From NCBI RefSeq assembly GCF_004352915.1, contig NZ_SJSY01000068.1:154663-218662 (forward strand): a stretch of 64,000 nucleotides of DNA, read 5' to 3'. Position 1 is the stretch's first letter, and each line of letters opens with the position of its first letter. Both the position numbers and the translations under genes were made by a program. The DNA is from Flavobacterium zhairuonense (lineage in GTDB: Bacteria; Bacteroidota; Bacteroidia; Flavobacteriales; Flavobacteriaceae). The notes under the pieces were generated by a model, which saw only the letters and a program-made list of their open reading frames with translations, did not search any database and was not told the DNA's origin. Below are positions 36,484 to 44,166 of this stretch, in pieces.

Positions 36484-36978
36484 TTAATTATTAATCATCG
36501 GATTTAAATTTTCGTCTTTATTACGCAAATCCAATCCACCTTCATAAACCGATTTCAGATTGGTTAAATAAAAATGCCAACCGTTTGAACAGCCAAGTCT
36601 GATGTATTGTTTTGAATAATCATCTGTTGGAATATTATGATGACGGAGTTCCACTATCGTATAACTATTGGTTTCGCTCAATTTTATATCAACGAGACAA
36701 TTTCCCTCAAATGTAAACTGCAAATAATCTTTTCCGTTTGCAGTAGTTATTTTTCCCAACATTGAATCTTTGTACAAATGCCAAAGCCACTCATAAGTAA
36801 AGCCTTCTGAAACATTTTGGTCTTTATCAATTGGTTTCTGATTATCATTAAAAAAAGAAACTTTTTCCAGAAACCATTTTTCTAGTTCATCTGCAATTGT
36901 CCAAGCATTGTAAATGTCACTTATTTTAGCTTTAATTGCTATTGTCTTTGTAAAGGATGTCCAGTCGAAGTTTTCCAT
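36484..36978 (-). CDS. SRPBCC (AHSA1/START-like) domain protein
   Basis: 164 residues, no signal peptide. Pattern of the AHSA1-type SRPBCC fold: IAIKAKISDIYNAWTIADELEKWFLEKVSF, GFTYEWLWHL, GNCLVDIKLSE, TIVELRHHNIPTDD and a final helix GWHFYLTNLKSVYEGGLDLR. The fold binds hydrophobic ligands, and some members assist stress chaperones. Lies 27 bp downstream of the DKNYY lipoprotein gene on the same strand. Confidence 0.83.
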   Translation of the reverse strand: MENFDWTSFTKTIAIKAKISDIYNAWTIADELEKWFLEKVSFFNDNQKPIDKDQNVSEGFTYEWLWHLYKDSMLGKITTANGKDYLQFTFEGNCLVDIKLSETNSYTIVELRHHNIPTDDYSKQYIRLGCSNGWHFYLTNLKSVYEGGLDLRNKDENLNPMINN

Positions 36979-37005
36979 GATTAAACTTTTTAGATTTTTT
37001 TAAGC

Positions 37006-38478
37006 TTATTCCGCAATTTTCAAATTTAGTTTTAGCTCTTTTATTGTTGTTTTTTTATCTCTGCTTATAATCGTAATTCCGTCCGAAAGCAAATCAGGAT
37101 TTATAACCTTCATTTCATTTGTAAAAACGTTTTCAATAATTCGTTCATCAAGAACGGCATATTCTGCACCGTTTTTTTTAATTAGCTTCATTCCAGTAAT
37201 GCCATAAGTATAAAATACTGATTTCCCATCTGTAAGATAGTTGGAGTTTTCAATTTGTCTTAAATTTTTCAAATCTAATTTTGAAGTTTCTACGGGACGA
37301 TCATCAAAATAGAGCACATCTTTATATTGAATAAATTGATTTTTATAGATTTTTAGATGCTTATCATCAAAAGCTGTAGTAGTTTTTGTTTCAGAATGAT
37401 AGAATAATGGTTTGCCGATTTTTGTTTTCTTTTTATTTGACAAAATGTAATTCTCGTTATTGATTACAGCAACTAAATCAAGTGATTCTTTAGGACCTCT
37501 TTTATTAAAAACAACTGAATTCTTTTCTTGTACAAAATACAGTGATCGAGGATATATTTTTTGCAGATTGCTTCCCGAAAACAGAGAAGGATATAAAAAG
37601 CCATAACTTCCTTTTTCATTTCGATCACCATGAGCATATCCATAATTTGAATTACTATACATGGTTTTGCCATCAGTAATTATTGATTGGCTATCATAAA
37701 AGGTAATTTCAATTAATTTTTTAATATCAATATCCAGCTTTGTTACTTCCTTGTCATCTATTGCAAAAACTTGATTGTTAAAAATGAAGTAGTTTTTTGA
37801 AATAATAGGAACTACGTTTTTTGCATCAATTATCTTTTCTGATTTGTAGCTATAATCTCTTTCATTATTTTTTTCATTTTTCTTGGCGTGTGCACCAAAA
37901 AAATAAAGACCGTTTTTGTCTGAATAATAATTTCCGGCTAAATGTTTTATCGAGTTTTCATCGATATTTATTTGCACAGGATTAAGTTTGAATGTTTCTA
38001 TATCCAGAAAAAAGAGTTCTCCGCTTGCTGATTTATAAATAAAATCATTTACAGGTTTGTAGTCTGCAATATGAATTTGCGCTGATTGTACACGATAAGA
38101 AATGCGGTAAATATAATTGTCGTCTCTGCAGATAGTCCAAATATCATTGCTGAAAATCAACTTTAGTTTATCTAAGTTAAAGGGAAAAGGAAAATACTCT
38201 TTGAATAAAATGCTGTTTCCAAGTATCAATAAAGTGGTTTTTTCGTAATCGATTTTTGGGTCTTTGCTATACCTATAACCATCCCAAGTTTCTCCGCCAA
38301 CCATTTCATAGGTTCGTACTTCCTTCAATTTTGGAATAAGCATATAATCTCCAATAATGAAATGCTTTATTGTATCTTCAGGATTGTTTTTAACAATGTC
38401 ATCCTGTTTTTCATGCCCTTTGCAGGAAGTGAAAAAGAGTAATAAAGCAAGAAATGGTGCGAGTTTGTTTGGGTTCAT
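37006..38478 (-). CDS. DKNYY-repeat lipoprotein
   Basis: 490 residues with lipoprotein signal MNPNKLAPFLALLLFFTSC (lipobox FFTSC). The mature chain holds several degenerate DKNYY-type segments: YYSDKNGLYFFG, IISKNYFIFNNQVFAIDD, SIITDGKTMYSNSNY, QYKDVLYFDDRPV and NYLTDGKSVFYTYG. These form a beta-rich domain common in Bacteroidetes and Fusobacteria proteins of unknown role. Probably membrane anchored and facing the periplasm. Confidence 0.8.
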   Translation of the reverse strand: MNPNKLAPFLALLLFFTSCKGHEKQDDIVKNNPEDTIKHFIIGDYMLIPKLKEVRTYEMVGGETWDGYRYSKDPKIDYEKTTLLILGNSILFKEYFPFPFNLDKLKLIFSNDIWTICRDDNYIYRISYRVQSAQIHIADYKPVNDFIYKSASGELFFLDIETFKLNPVQINIDENSIKHLAGNYYSDKNGLYFFGAHAKKNEKNNERDYSYKSEKIIDAKNVVPIISKNYFIFNNQVFAIDDKEVTKLDIDIKKLIEITFYDSQSIITDGKTMYSNSNYGYAHGDRNEKGSYGFLYPSLFSGSNLQKIYPRSLYFVQEKNSVVFNKRGPKESLDLVAVINNENYILSNKKKTKIGKPLFYHSETKTTTAFDDKHLKIYKNQFIQYKDVLYFDDRPVETSKLDLKNLRQIENSNYLTDGKSVFYTYGITGMKLIKKNGAEYAVLDERIIENVFTNEMKVINPDLLSDGITIISRDKKTTIKELKLNLKIAE

Positions 38479-38524
38479 TTGTAGGTTGTATAAATCGTGC
38501 GATTTGTTCTATTCGTAAATATAA

Positions 38525-38616
38525 AAAAAGCCACATAATTTTGTAGCTTTTGTTGTGATAATTTATGATGTGTTTTGCGCTTGCAGGCAAGGATAGCAAA
38601 TTTGCGCTATCTGAGC
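38525..38616. repeat. Dispersed ~90 bp intergenic repeat, copy 1
   Basis: Begins with a hairpin AAAAGCCACA...TGTAGCTTTT (one mismatch), then TTATGATGTGTTTTG and the tail GGATAGCAAATTTGCGCTATC. Same order and orientation as copies at 41118-41208 and 45664-45754; this one is the most diverged. Confidence 0.65.
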
Positions 38617-38623
38617 TAAAACT

Positions 38624-39142
38624 TTACTGATCTACAATAGAAACAAGATAATCATCAGAAGCCGTAATTAATATATTATAGCTCGTTCTGGTAATATCAT
38701 TCTCATTTTTTGAAGAAACAGTAATTTCTATTGTAAGTCCCTTGCCGAGATATAATTTGACAATTGAATCGTTTTGAACTTTAGATACCACAAAATCATA
38801 CCCTAAAATTTTGAGTCTGTTTAAATAGGAATTGTATTTTTCTTGGTTTGAAAACTGTAGGTTCAACCTATTTGCTTTGCCCGTACCTGAATAGGCATAA
38901 GTCAAAAAACTTTCGGCACGATCGCTTTCATTGCTTTTATTGAAAGTAAATGTTGCGGTTCCCATTTCATTATATTGAGGTGCATTTGCCGAAAGAAATG
39001 TCCAGTTTTTTGGGGTCACAAATTCTTCAACTTCTGCTACATCACTTTTTCTCAAATCAATTAATTCGTCTATGGTCAGGTTTTGGCAATAAAAATTATT
39101 GGCGTACGAGAGCAACAGTACTAAAAAAATAAACTTTCTCAT
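38624..39142 (-). CDS. Secreted protein of unknown function
   Basis: 172 residues with signal peptide 1-19 (MRKFIFLVLLLSYANNFYCQ). The mature part opens with LTIDELIDLRKSDVAEVEEFVTPKNWTFLSA, then a strand-rich stretch (GTATFTFNKSNESDRAESFLTYAYS) and IEITVSSKNENDITRTSYNILI near the end. No family recognised, but several unknown Flavobacteriia proteins share the short N-terminal 'hinge' helix plus a beta domain. Monocistronic. Confidence 0.72.
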   Translation of the reverse strand: MRKFIFLVLLLSYANNFYCQNLTIDELIDLRKSDVAEVEEFVTPKNWTFLSANAPQYNEMGTATFTFNKSNESDRAESFLTYAYSGTGKANRLNLQFSNQEKYNSYLNRLKILGYDFVVSKVQNDSIVKLYLGKGLTIEITVSSKNENDITRTSYNILITASDDYLVSIVDQ

Positions 39143-39412
39143 TTTCGTAGATTTAATTGTTTACATAAAAAAATTCAAAAAAGGGGCCAGCCTATTTTTT
39201 TCTGACAGAAGCACACAAAGAGTTGCAAACAGAAAATAATCAGAATACTATGAAAATAGTTTTCTGAGGTTCATAATTTTAGATTTGAGGATGATTTTTT
39301 TAATCCAGCAGGTAAGTTGTCAAGTTTGGGAGAGTGTAACTTGAAAGCATAAAGTTATTGATTTTTACTGATATAACTTGTAAGGTATTGAAAATAAATG
39401 TGTTTTTGTTGT
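39143..39412. other. Non-coding stretch upstream of the Gre-like gene's promoter
   Basis: No convincing gene, repeat or hairpin is visible here. It precedes the promoter at 39413 and follows the divergently read secreted protein gene. Confidence 0.5.
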
Positions 39413-39444
39413 TTTGTTTATCTGTAAGAAAAAGTATATATTTG
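39413..39444 (+). promoter_or_regulatory. Strong Bacteroidetes-type promoter
   Basis: TTTG at 39413-39416 and TATATTTG at 39437-39444 with 20 bp spacing match both elements of the consensus exactly. The predicted start is near 39451, about 300 nt upstream of the Gre-like gene and about 20 nt upstream of a small ORF. Confidence 0.7.
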
Positions 39445-39469
39445 TTGGGTGTAAAAATGATTTACAATA

Positions 39470-39601
39470 ATGGAAACTGCAAATTTATACTTAGTAAACA
39501 GCTGTTTGATGTGCTTGATGTGCACCTTATTGTATTTGCATGACGACAAATTCTTAAAAAACTCAAAAGAGTTTATTTCTTTTGCCCTGTCGCAACTCTA
39601 G
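39470..39601 (+). CDS. Possible 43-residue leader or small protein
   Basis: METANLYLVNS, then a hydrophobic Cys/Leu/Met-rich stretch (CLMCLMCTLLYL) and a charged tail ending SFALSQL. It begins about 19 nt after the predicted transcript start of an excellent promoter, and its stop codon falls inside a hairpin (39585-39607). It could be a small membrane peptide, a regulatory upstream ORF for the Gre-like gene, or chance. There is no homology evidence. Confidence 0.35.
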   Translation: METANLYLVNSCLMCLMCTLLYLHDDKFLKNSKEFISFALSQL

Positions 39602-39607
39602 ACAGGG
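39585..39607 (+). promoter_or_regulatory. Leader hairpin 1
   Basis: CCCTGTC and GACAGGG form a perfect GC-rich 7 bp stem with a 9-base loop that contains the small ORF's last codons. The 3' flank GAAATCTTTT is only weakly T-rich, so it is not a clear terminator. Confidence 0.5.
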
Positions 39608-39666
39608 GAAATCTTTTACGATTTAAATTAAGTATCAATCTTCATTTTTTATTCAGAATAGGATAT

Positions 39667-39700
39667 CATTGAATGAATCGCTTTTGTGCGGCATTCAATG
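39667..39700 (+). promoter_or_regulatory. Leader hairpin 2 before the Gre-like gene
   Basis: CATTGAATG and CATTCAATG pair perfectly (9 bp) and an inner CGC/GCG adds three more pairs. It ends 47 nt before the ATG, as expected of a regulatory or stabilising 5' structure. Confidence 0.5.
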
Positions 39701-39747
39701 AAGAGTTGTGTCGTAGGTCTCGATGAAATGAAGCAAACAAGAAAGTC

Positions 39748-40125
39748 ATGTCACAAAATATAATATTAACAACAGGAACATACGATTTAATTAAAGACCA
39801 TATAAGAAGAAAAAAAGTAACGGTAGAAGAAGAAGAATTGTTATTAAACCAATTAAAAAAAGCTTCTCAGGTATTGCGAAAAGACTTGCCTCATGATATT
39901 GTTTCAATAAATAGAAGAGTTACTTACAAAGATCATAACAAGAATGAAGAAAAAACAATTCTTCTTGTGGGACCAGAAAAAGCAAAAGCAAGCAAAAATA
40001 AGATTTCGGTTCTTTCAGATGAAGGTATTGCTATGGTAGGATGCAAAGAAGGTAATATTATCGATTGGCCTACTAAAAAAGGGAATCTGAAACTTGAAAT
40101 TTTAAAAGTAGAAGTCGAGGCTTAG
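39748..40125 (+). CDS. GreA/GreB-family (Rnk-like) transcription factor
   Basis: 125 residues. The N-terminus is a short helical segment (about 10-45; EEEELLLNQLKKASQVLRK), not the long coiled coil of GreA. The C-terminal FKBP-like Gre domain follows: INRRVTYKDHNKNEEKTILLVGPEKA...ISVLSDEGIAMVGCKEGNIIDWPTKKGNLKLEILKVE. The lack of a long acidic-tipped coiled coil makes it more like Rnk or short Gre relatives that bind RNA polymerase without cleavage stimulation. Preceded by an unusual 300 nt structured leader; followed by a terminator. Confidence 0.85.
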   Translation: MSQNIILTTGTYDLIKDHIRRKKVTVEEEELLLNQLKKASQVLRKDLPHDIVSINRRVTYKDHNKNEEKTILLVGPEKAKASKNKISVLSDEGIAMVGCKEGNIIDWPTKKGNLKLEILKVEVEA

Positions 40126-40155
40126 TACGTTTCGTTTTCGGTTTAAGTTAAAATA

Positions 40156-40195
40156 AAACATCCCAATAAGAACTTGCTTTTTGGGATGTTTTTTT
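40156..40195 (+). terminator. Terminator of the Gre-like gene
   Basis: AAAACATCCCA pairs with TGGGATGTTTT across a 16-base loop and is followed by a T-run. It lies 31 bp past the stop and also faces the convergent YqaE gene. Confidence 0.85.
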
Positions 40196-40237
40196 GCAGA
40201 TAAAATTTGCATTTCCAGACAGGATATTTCAATTCGT

Positions 40238-40438
40238 TTACGATTTGGTTTTCATAGCTCTTATTAGCTTCTCATTGCGTTTATCAGCTCTTGCGTTTTG
40301 CAAAGAAATAACAGCCCAAATTGCCGCGGGAATCCAGCCAATTAAAGTGATTTGCAAGATCAAACAAATAATAGAAGTTAATATTCGTCCTCTCAAAAAG
40401 AAAGAAGCAAACGGAAAGAAAATTGCAATTAGTGTCAT
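40238..40438 (-). CDS. YqaE/Pmp3 family small membrane protein
   Basis: 66 residues with two membrane helices (LIAIFFPFASFFLRGR and TSIICLILQITLIGWIPAAIWAVI) and a basic C-terminus. The pattern FPP-like start, L-Q-x-T-x-x-x-G-W-I-P-x-x-I-W-A is the Pmp3/YqaE signature. Members are stress-inducible (salt, cold) in plants, yeast and bacteria and are thought to affect membrane potential. Monocistronic. Confidence 0.88.
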   Translation of the reverse strand: MTLIAIFFPFASFFLRGRILTSIICLILQITLIGWIPAAIWAVISLQNARADKRNEKLIRAMKTKS

Positions 40439-40658
40439 AATCTTGATTTATATAAGTTGTTTTCAAGTCTCGCAACGTTGCAGACTAAATTAAACTCTAT
40501 TTTTGGATTTGGCAAAATTATTTAAAATTGGCATCATTTTATTTATAGGTTAATTCTTTCAATAAGAGTAAAATTATGTAAATGATTCCAGAAATTGTAA
40601 AACATTTCTTTAAAACTTTGGGCATAATTTAGCAGTATAAATTTTAAAGAAATCAAAC

Positions 40659-41075
40659 ATGAAAACTAAAAGAATATTATTCGGGATATTATTAAGTATT
40701 GGAGTATTTGCAACATCGTGCAGCAGTGACGATAACGAAGGAGAAACAATAATTCCGATACAAGGGAAATACAATCTAAGCCAACAAGGTACGATTATAG
40801 ATGGAAAAGAGGTATTGACTGATGCACCGCAAAACGCAGCGGGCTGTAATAGAGATTATTTAGATTTAAGATTGAGCAATACTGCAGTTATTGGTGATTA
40901 TAGCGGTTCTAACTGTAGCTTGGTAGAAACTACAGGCGTTTACGCGAGATCGCATAATGATTTGACTATTACGGTTGGTAATGTAAGTTCAACAAGCGAT
41001 ATCATGAATCTTACCAACAAAGAGTTGAAATTAAAGGATAAAACTACTGGTGTAATTACGGTTTATACAAGATAA
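40659..41075 (+). CDS. Lipocalin-like lipoprotein
   Basis: 138 residues, lipobox in FATSC (MKTKRILFGILLSIGVFATSCSSDD). After an acidic linker comes IQGKYNLSQQGTIIDGKEVLTDAPQNAAGCNRDYLDL, a strand pattern of lipocalin-like Bacteroidetes lipoproteins, with two internal cysteines (GCNRD, GSNCSL) that may pair, and the final strands KELKLKDKTTGVITVYTR. Function unknown. A weak promoter (TTTG at 40617, TAAATTTT at 40638) lies upstream. Confidence 0.78.
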   Translation: MKTKRILFGILLSIGVFATSCSSDDNEGETIIPIQGKYNLSQQGTIIDGKEVLTDAPQNAAGCNRDYLDLRLSNTAVIGDYSGSNCSLVETTGVYARSHNDLTITVGNVSSTSDIMNLTNKELKLKDKTTGVITVYTR

Positions 41076-41117
41076 TACGAACCCACAAAGATTGCTTTGT
41101 GATTACTGTAAAAGAAC

Positions 41118-41208
41118 AAAAGCTACAAGTTTACTTGTAGCTTTTCTTTTTATGATTTGTTTTGTGTCTTATAGTTGTGGGCACGGATTGCAAATCAGCA
41201 CTATCGGG
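41118..41208. repeat. Dispersed ~90 bp intergenic repeat, copy 2 (includes terminator hairpin)
   Basis: The hairpin AAAAGCTACAAGT/ACTTGTAGCTTTT (41118-41145) with a T-tract acts as terminator for the lipoprotein gene. It is followed by TATGATTTGTTTTGTG and GCACGGATTGCAAATC...CTATCGGG. Same architecture as the copies at 38525 and 45664. Confidence 0.75.
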
Positions 41209-41315
41209 AAACATATTCTTTGACATTGTTTCGCAATCCTGAAAGTTTTTGGGATTGTAAAATTTTTGATCCAGAACTCTGTGAAAGTTGAACAAACTTC
41301 TCTTTTAATCTGAAT

Positions 41316-41791
41316 TTAAAAGATAGTATTGTATCCAAGTAGATTTCCGATTGAGAGACCAGTAAAAATTAAACCAGCAATGGTTAGCATAATTAGACCA
41401 AAGCCGTTGGAATTATCTTTTAAAATGAATTTTTCAGGACTCTTTGAATGGTAAATTATTTTACGGTTTTATTTATATTTTCTCTGTGAGATCGAAATTG
41501 GTCTAAATTTGATGAGGTATAAAAAAAAGGTTTTCCTGTAATTTTTTTTTCTTCAGCAATTTGAAACTCAATAATTGGTGTTTTATACTTTTCTTCGCCT
41601 GATTCATAAGATACAATTTCTCCTCTAATTTCTATGCCGTTTTTACTAATATCATTCAAGTATAAAACAGTGTAAACAACATAAATTAAAAAAACCGTTC
41701 CCAGCATTAAAAAGCAAATCACAGGTTTATAAAACATAAAGAAAACAAAAATCACAGCATATAGTATTTGATAATTTTTATTAAAATTCAT
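41316..41791 (-). pseudogene. DUF3592-like membrane protein, frameshifted
   Basis: The first frame (41456-41791, 111 residues) has two N-terminal membrane segments and the DUF3592-type strand IRGEIVSYESGEEKYKTPIIEFQI...GKPFFYTSSNLDQFRSHRENINKTVK and then stops. The next frame continues with the expected family sequence IYHSKSPEKFILKD and a third membrane helix (FGLIMLTIAGLIFTGLSIG), ending at 41316. One missing base near 41456 (GTAAAA[G]TAATTTAC) would restore a protein of about 158 residues. Pseudogene or sequence error. Confidence 0.8.
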
Positions 41792-41919
41792 TGAGTCAGA
41801 ATGTTTTATTTTGAATTGATTTTTTTTTTAATATGAGAAACTTTCACATCGAACAATCCTAAAAGCTGTCCAGATGTTATTAAGAACACTTCTTGAAATT
41901 TTATTTTGCAATATTACTA

Positions 41920-42735
41920 TTAAAGTTGTTTTTTACAATCATTTGTGAATGCGATTACCAATGCAATTCCACAAAAAAGCAAGCATACAAATGCACGTAC
42001 AATTTCGTTTCCGCTACCTGCTGACGGATTTGCAATGGCATCCGGAATATGAAAGAATAGGAAAAACAGCAAAAGTGTCAAGGCTAAAAGAAGCGAAATA
42101 GGTTTTAAAAGTATTTTGAAAATAATAGATATTCCAGAAACGACAAGAGCTACGCCAAAAAAATACGTCCAAAACATAGGTGCTGGCAACCATTTTGGAA
42201 CCATGGTAGCGATAAAGTTGGCAAAAGCAAAATGACTCAAGCCAAATATGATGATCAAAATGGAATAAAAAACACACCCACACGGAATAAGTTTTTCTAA
42301 TACTGAGGTGAAATTCTTTTCGTCTCCAGCAGAATTATTTTCTGTAAATGAGCCAGCCATTACAAACGCTCCACCGCTATAAGTTAAGGCTTCGATAGCA
42401 TTTATCCAAACCTGAAAATCTGGAGTTTTTTCTGCGCTGAGCATTATCATATAAGGCAAATGAGAAACGAGGACCGAAATAAGAAAACCAAAACCCAAAT
42501 AAAGACAAACTTTTTTGGTGTCAATGAATTTAATTTTAAATACTCCAGAAATGATAATTCCTGCCAATATCAAAATGATTCCGACAAGAATAGGGAAAAT
42601 GCTATTTTGATGCGCCCAAGCAGGAAATGGTGCTAAAATTTCGGATCGAAAATCTTTGAGAATAAGTTGATGAATCCCTAAAGCAACAACGCCGATACTA
42701 AAAAAAATACGGCCAATTTTAATAAGTTCTTTCAT
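41920..42735 (-). CDS. Integral membrane protein, DoxX-like
   Basis: 271 residues with seven or eight membrane helices. The N-terminus IGRIFFSIGVVALGIHQLILKDFRSEILAPFPAWAHQ resembles DoxX-like or uncharacterised quinone-type membrane proteins. The second half partly repeats the first (LIPCGCVFYSILIIIFGLSHFAFANFIATMVPKWLPAP), suggesting an internal duplication. Function unknown. Confidence 0.75.
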   Translation of the reverse strand: MKELIKIGRIFFSIGVVALGIHQLILKDFRSEILAPFPAWAHQNSIFPILVGIILILAGIIISGVFKIKFIDTKKVCLYLGFGFLISVLVSHLPYMIMLSAEKTPDFQVWINAIEALTYSGGAFVMAGSFTENNSAGDEKNFTSVLEKLIPCGCVFYSILIIIFGLSHFAFANFIATMVPKWLPAPMFWTYFFGVALVVSGISIIFKILLKPISLLLALTLLLFFLFFHIPDAIANPSAGSGNEIVRAFVCLLFCGIALVIAFTNDCKKQL

Positions 42736-42992
42736 TAGTGGTTTGGTTAGAAAAAATTATTAATGATTAGATTTTGGCAATGATCAAATATATAAATTAA
42801 TTTTTAAGATGTTGATTTAGTGTTTGTTTCGTTTTTATGATAAAAAATATTTGTTGTGAAAAATCTTTTTTGAAGCTACGCAAACGTCTCTGACTTTGCG
42901 CTAATTTATAAAATGATTTGTTTAAAATAGAAATTTATCAAAGTCTGTTACTGCGCTATCGGGTTGGACTTCTCACAGCAATGACTTTGCAG

Positions 42993-44165
42993 TTAAGTTA
43001 TATTTTTCATCTTCCCAAATTCTTCAATTGTTTTAAAATTCAAAGCTGAGTGTATTCTTTCCTTGTTATACCAATTTTCTATGAATTCGAAAATTTCGAT
43101 TTCCATCTGTTCTTTTCCAAGAAGTTTATTTCTATATACCATCTCAGTTTTTAATCGACTGAAAAAACTTTCAGCAATAGAATTATCCCAGAAATTTCCT
43201 TTACGACTCATACTTCTAGTAACTAATTTATTAGAATCTAATATTTTTGTAAAGTTTCTATTTGCATACTGAAGTCCTCTATCTGAGTGAAATATTAGTT
43301 CATTTATAATTTCCCTATTATTAATCGCCATTTTCCAAGCTGGTATAGTAGTTTGTTCAGTAGTCAGACTATTACTTAGTTTCCATCCAATTATTTTTCG
43401 GTCGAATAAATCCAAAATAATTGTGAGGTATAAAAATCCATCTTTTATTCTTATATAAGTAATATCTGAAACCCAAACTCTAGAAGGTTCGTTTACAGTA
43501 AATTTTCTATTTAAAACATTATCAGCAACAAAATTATTATGATTTGAATTAGTAGTTATTTTCTTTTTTTTATTCCGTTTGCAGCGCAAACCTAATTGAT
43601 TCATGTATCTTGTAACTGCGGAACTTGATGTTTTATATCCACGGTTTTGGAGTTCTCTTAAAATTTTAGAACGCCCATATCGTTGTTTAGATTCAAAAAA
43701 GATAGAGGTAATTTCTTTTTTTAATAAAGTTATTCGATGTTGGGTTTCTGAAATAAATTGGTTTTTCCATTTGTAATATGTCAATGTACCTACTCCTAAA
43801 ACTTTACACATTTTTTCAATAGTGTATACTTTTTCATTTATTTTTATAAAATTAAAAGTCATTGATTTTCCTTGTAAAAGATATTTACTTCCATTTTTTA
43901 AGATTTCAAATCTTAATTCTGATTGTTTAACTTTTTTTTTAAGCTCACGGATTTTTTGTTCTTCAATACTTAATCTTAATTTACCATTGCCTCGTCCACA
44001 AAAACCTGACGATCCAAATTTTTGATACTCTTTTCGCCATCTATACAACAATGGGCAAGATATTTCAAATTCTATTGCAACTTGTTTCGCAGAGCCTCTT
44101 TCATAACTTAAAAGAACAGCCTGTTCTTTGAAAATTCGATTATAGATTTCTATTTTTCCCATCAT
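42993..44165 (-). CDS. IS3-family transposase, intact catalytic triad
   Basis: 390 residues from MMGKIEIYNRIFKEQAVLL; a longer frame overlaps the neighbour's end. N-terminal helix-turn-helix (VAIEFEISCPLLYRWRKEYQKFG) and basic coiled coil, then the IS3 OrfB part with HTH_21 (FESKQRYGRSKILRELQNRGYKTSSSAVTRYMNQLGL) and an RNase H-like integrase core with all three acidic residues: VWVSD, FHSDRG and DNSIAESFF. C-terminal IHSALNFKTIEEF is complete. The two usual IS3 frames are fused in one ORF. Probably active. Confidence 0.9.
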   Translation of the reverse strand: MMGKIEIYNRIFKEQAVLLSYERGSAKQVAIEFEISCPLLYRWRKEYQKFGSSGFCGRGNGKLRLSIEEQKIRELKKKVKQSELRFEILKNGSKYLLQGKSMTFNFIKINEKVYTIEKMCKVLGVGTLTYYKWKNQFISETQHRITLLKKEITSIFFESKQRYGRSKILRELQNRGYKTSSSAVTRYMNQLGLRCKRNKKKKITTNSNHNNFVADNVLNRKFTVNEPSRVWVSDITYIRIKDGFLYLTIILDLFDRKIIGWKLSNSLTTEQTTIPAWKMAINNREIINELIFHSDRGLQYANRNFTKILDSNKLVTRSMSRKGNFWDNSIAESFFSRLKTEMVYRNKLLGKEQMEIEIFEFIENWYNKERIHSALNFKTIEEFGKMKNIT

Positions 44166-44166
44166 T

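Noticed and set aside
39358..39543. 61-codon plus-strand frame overlapping the promoter before the Gre-like gene
   Set aside because: It spans the promoter elements and starts upstream of the predicted transcript start; the 43-codon frame at 39470 fits the promoter better.
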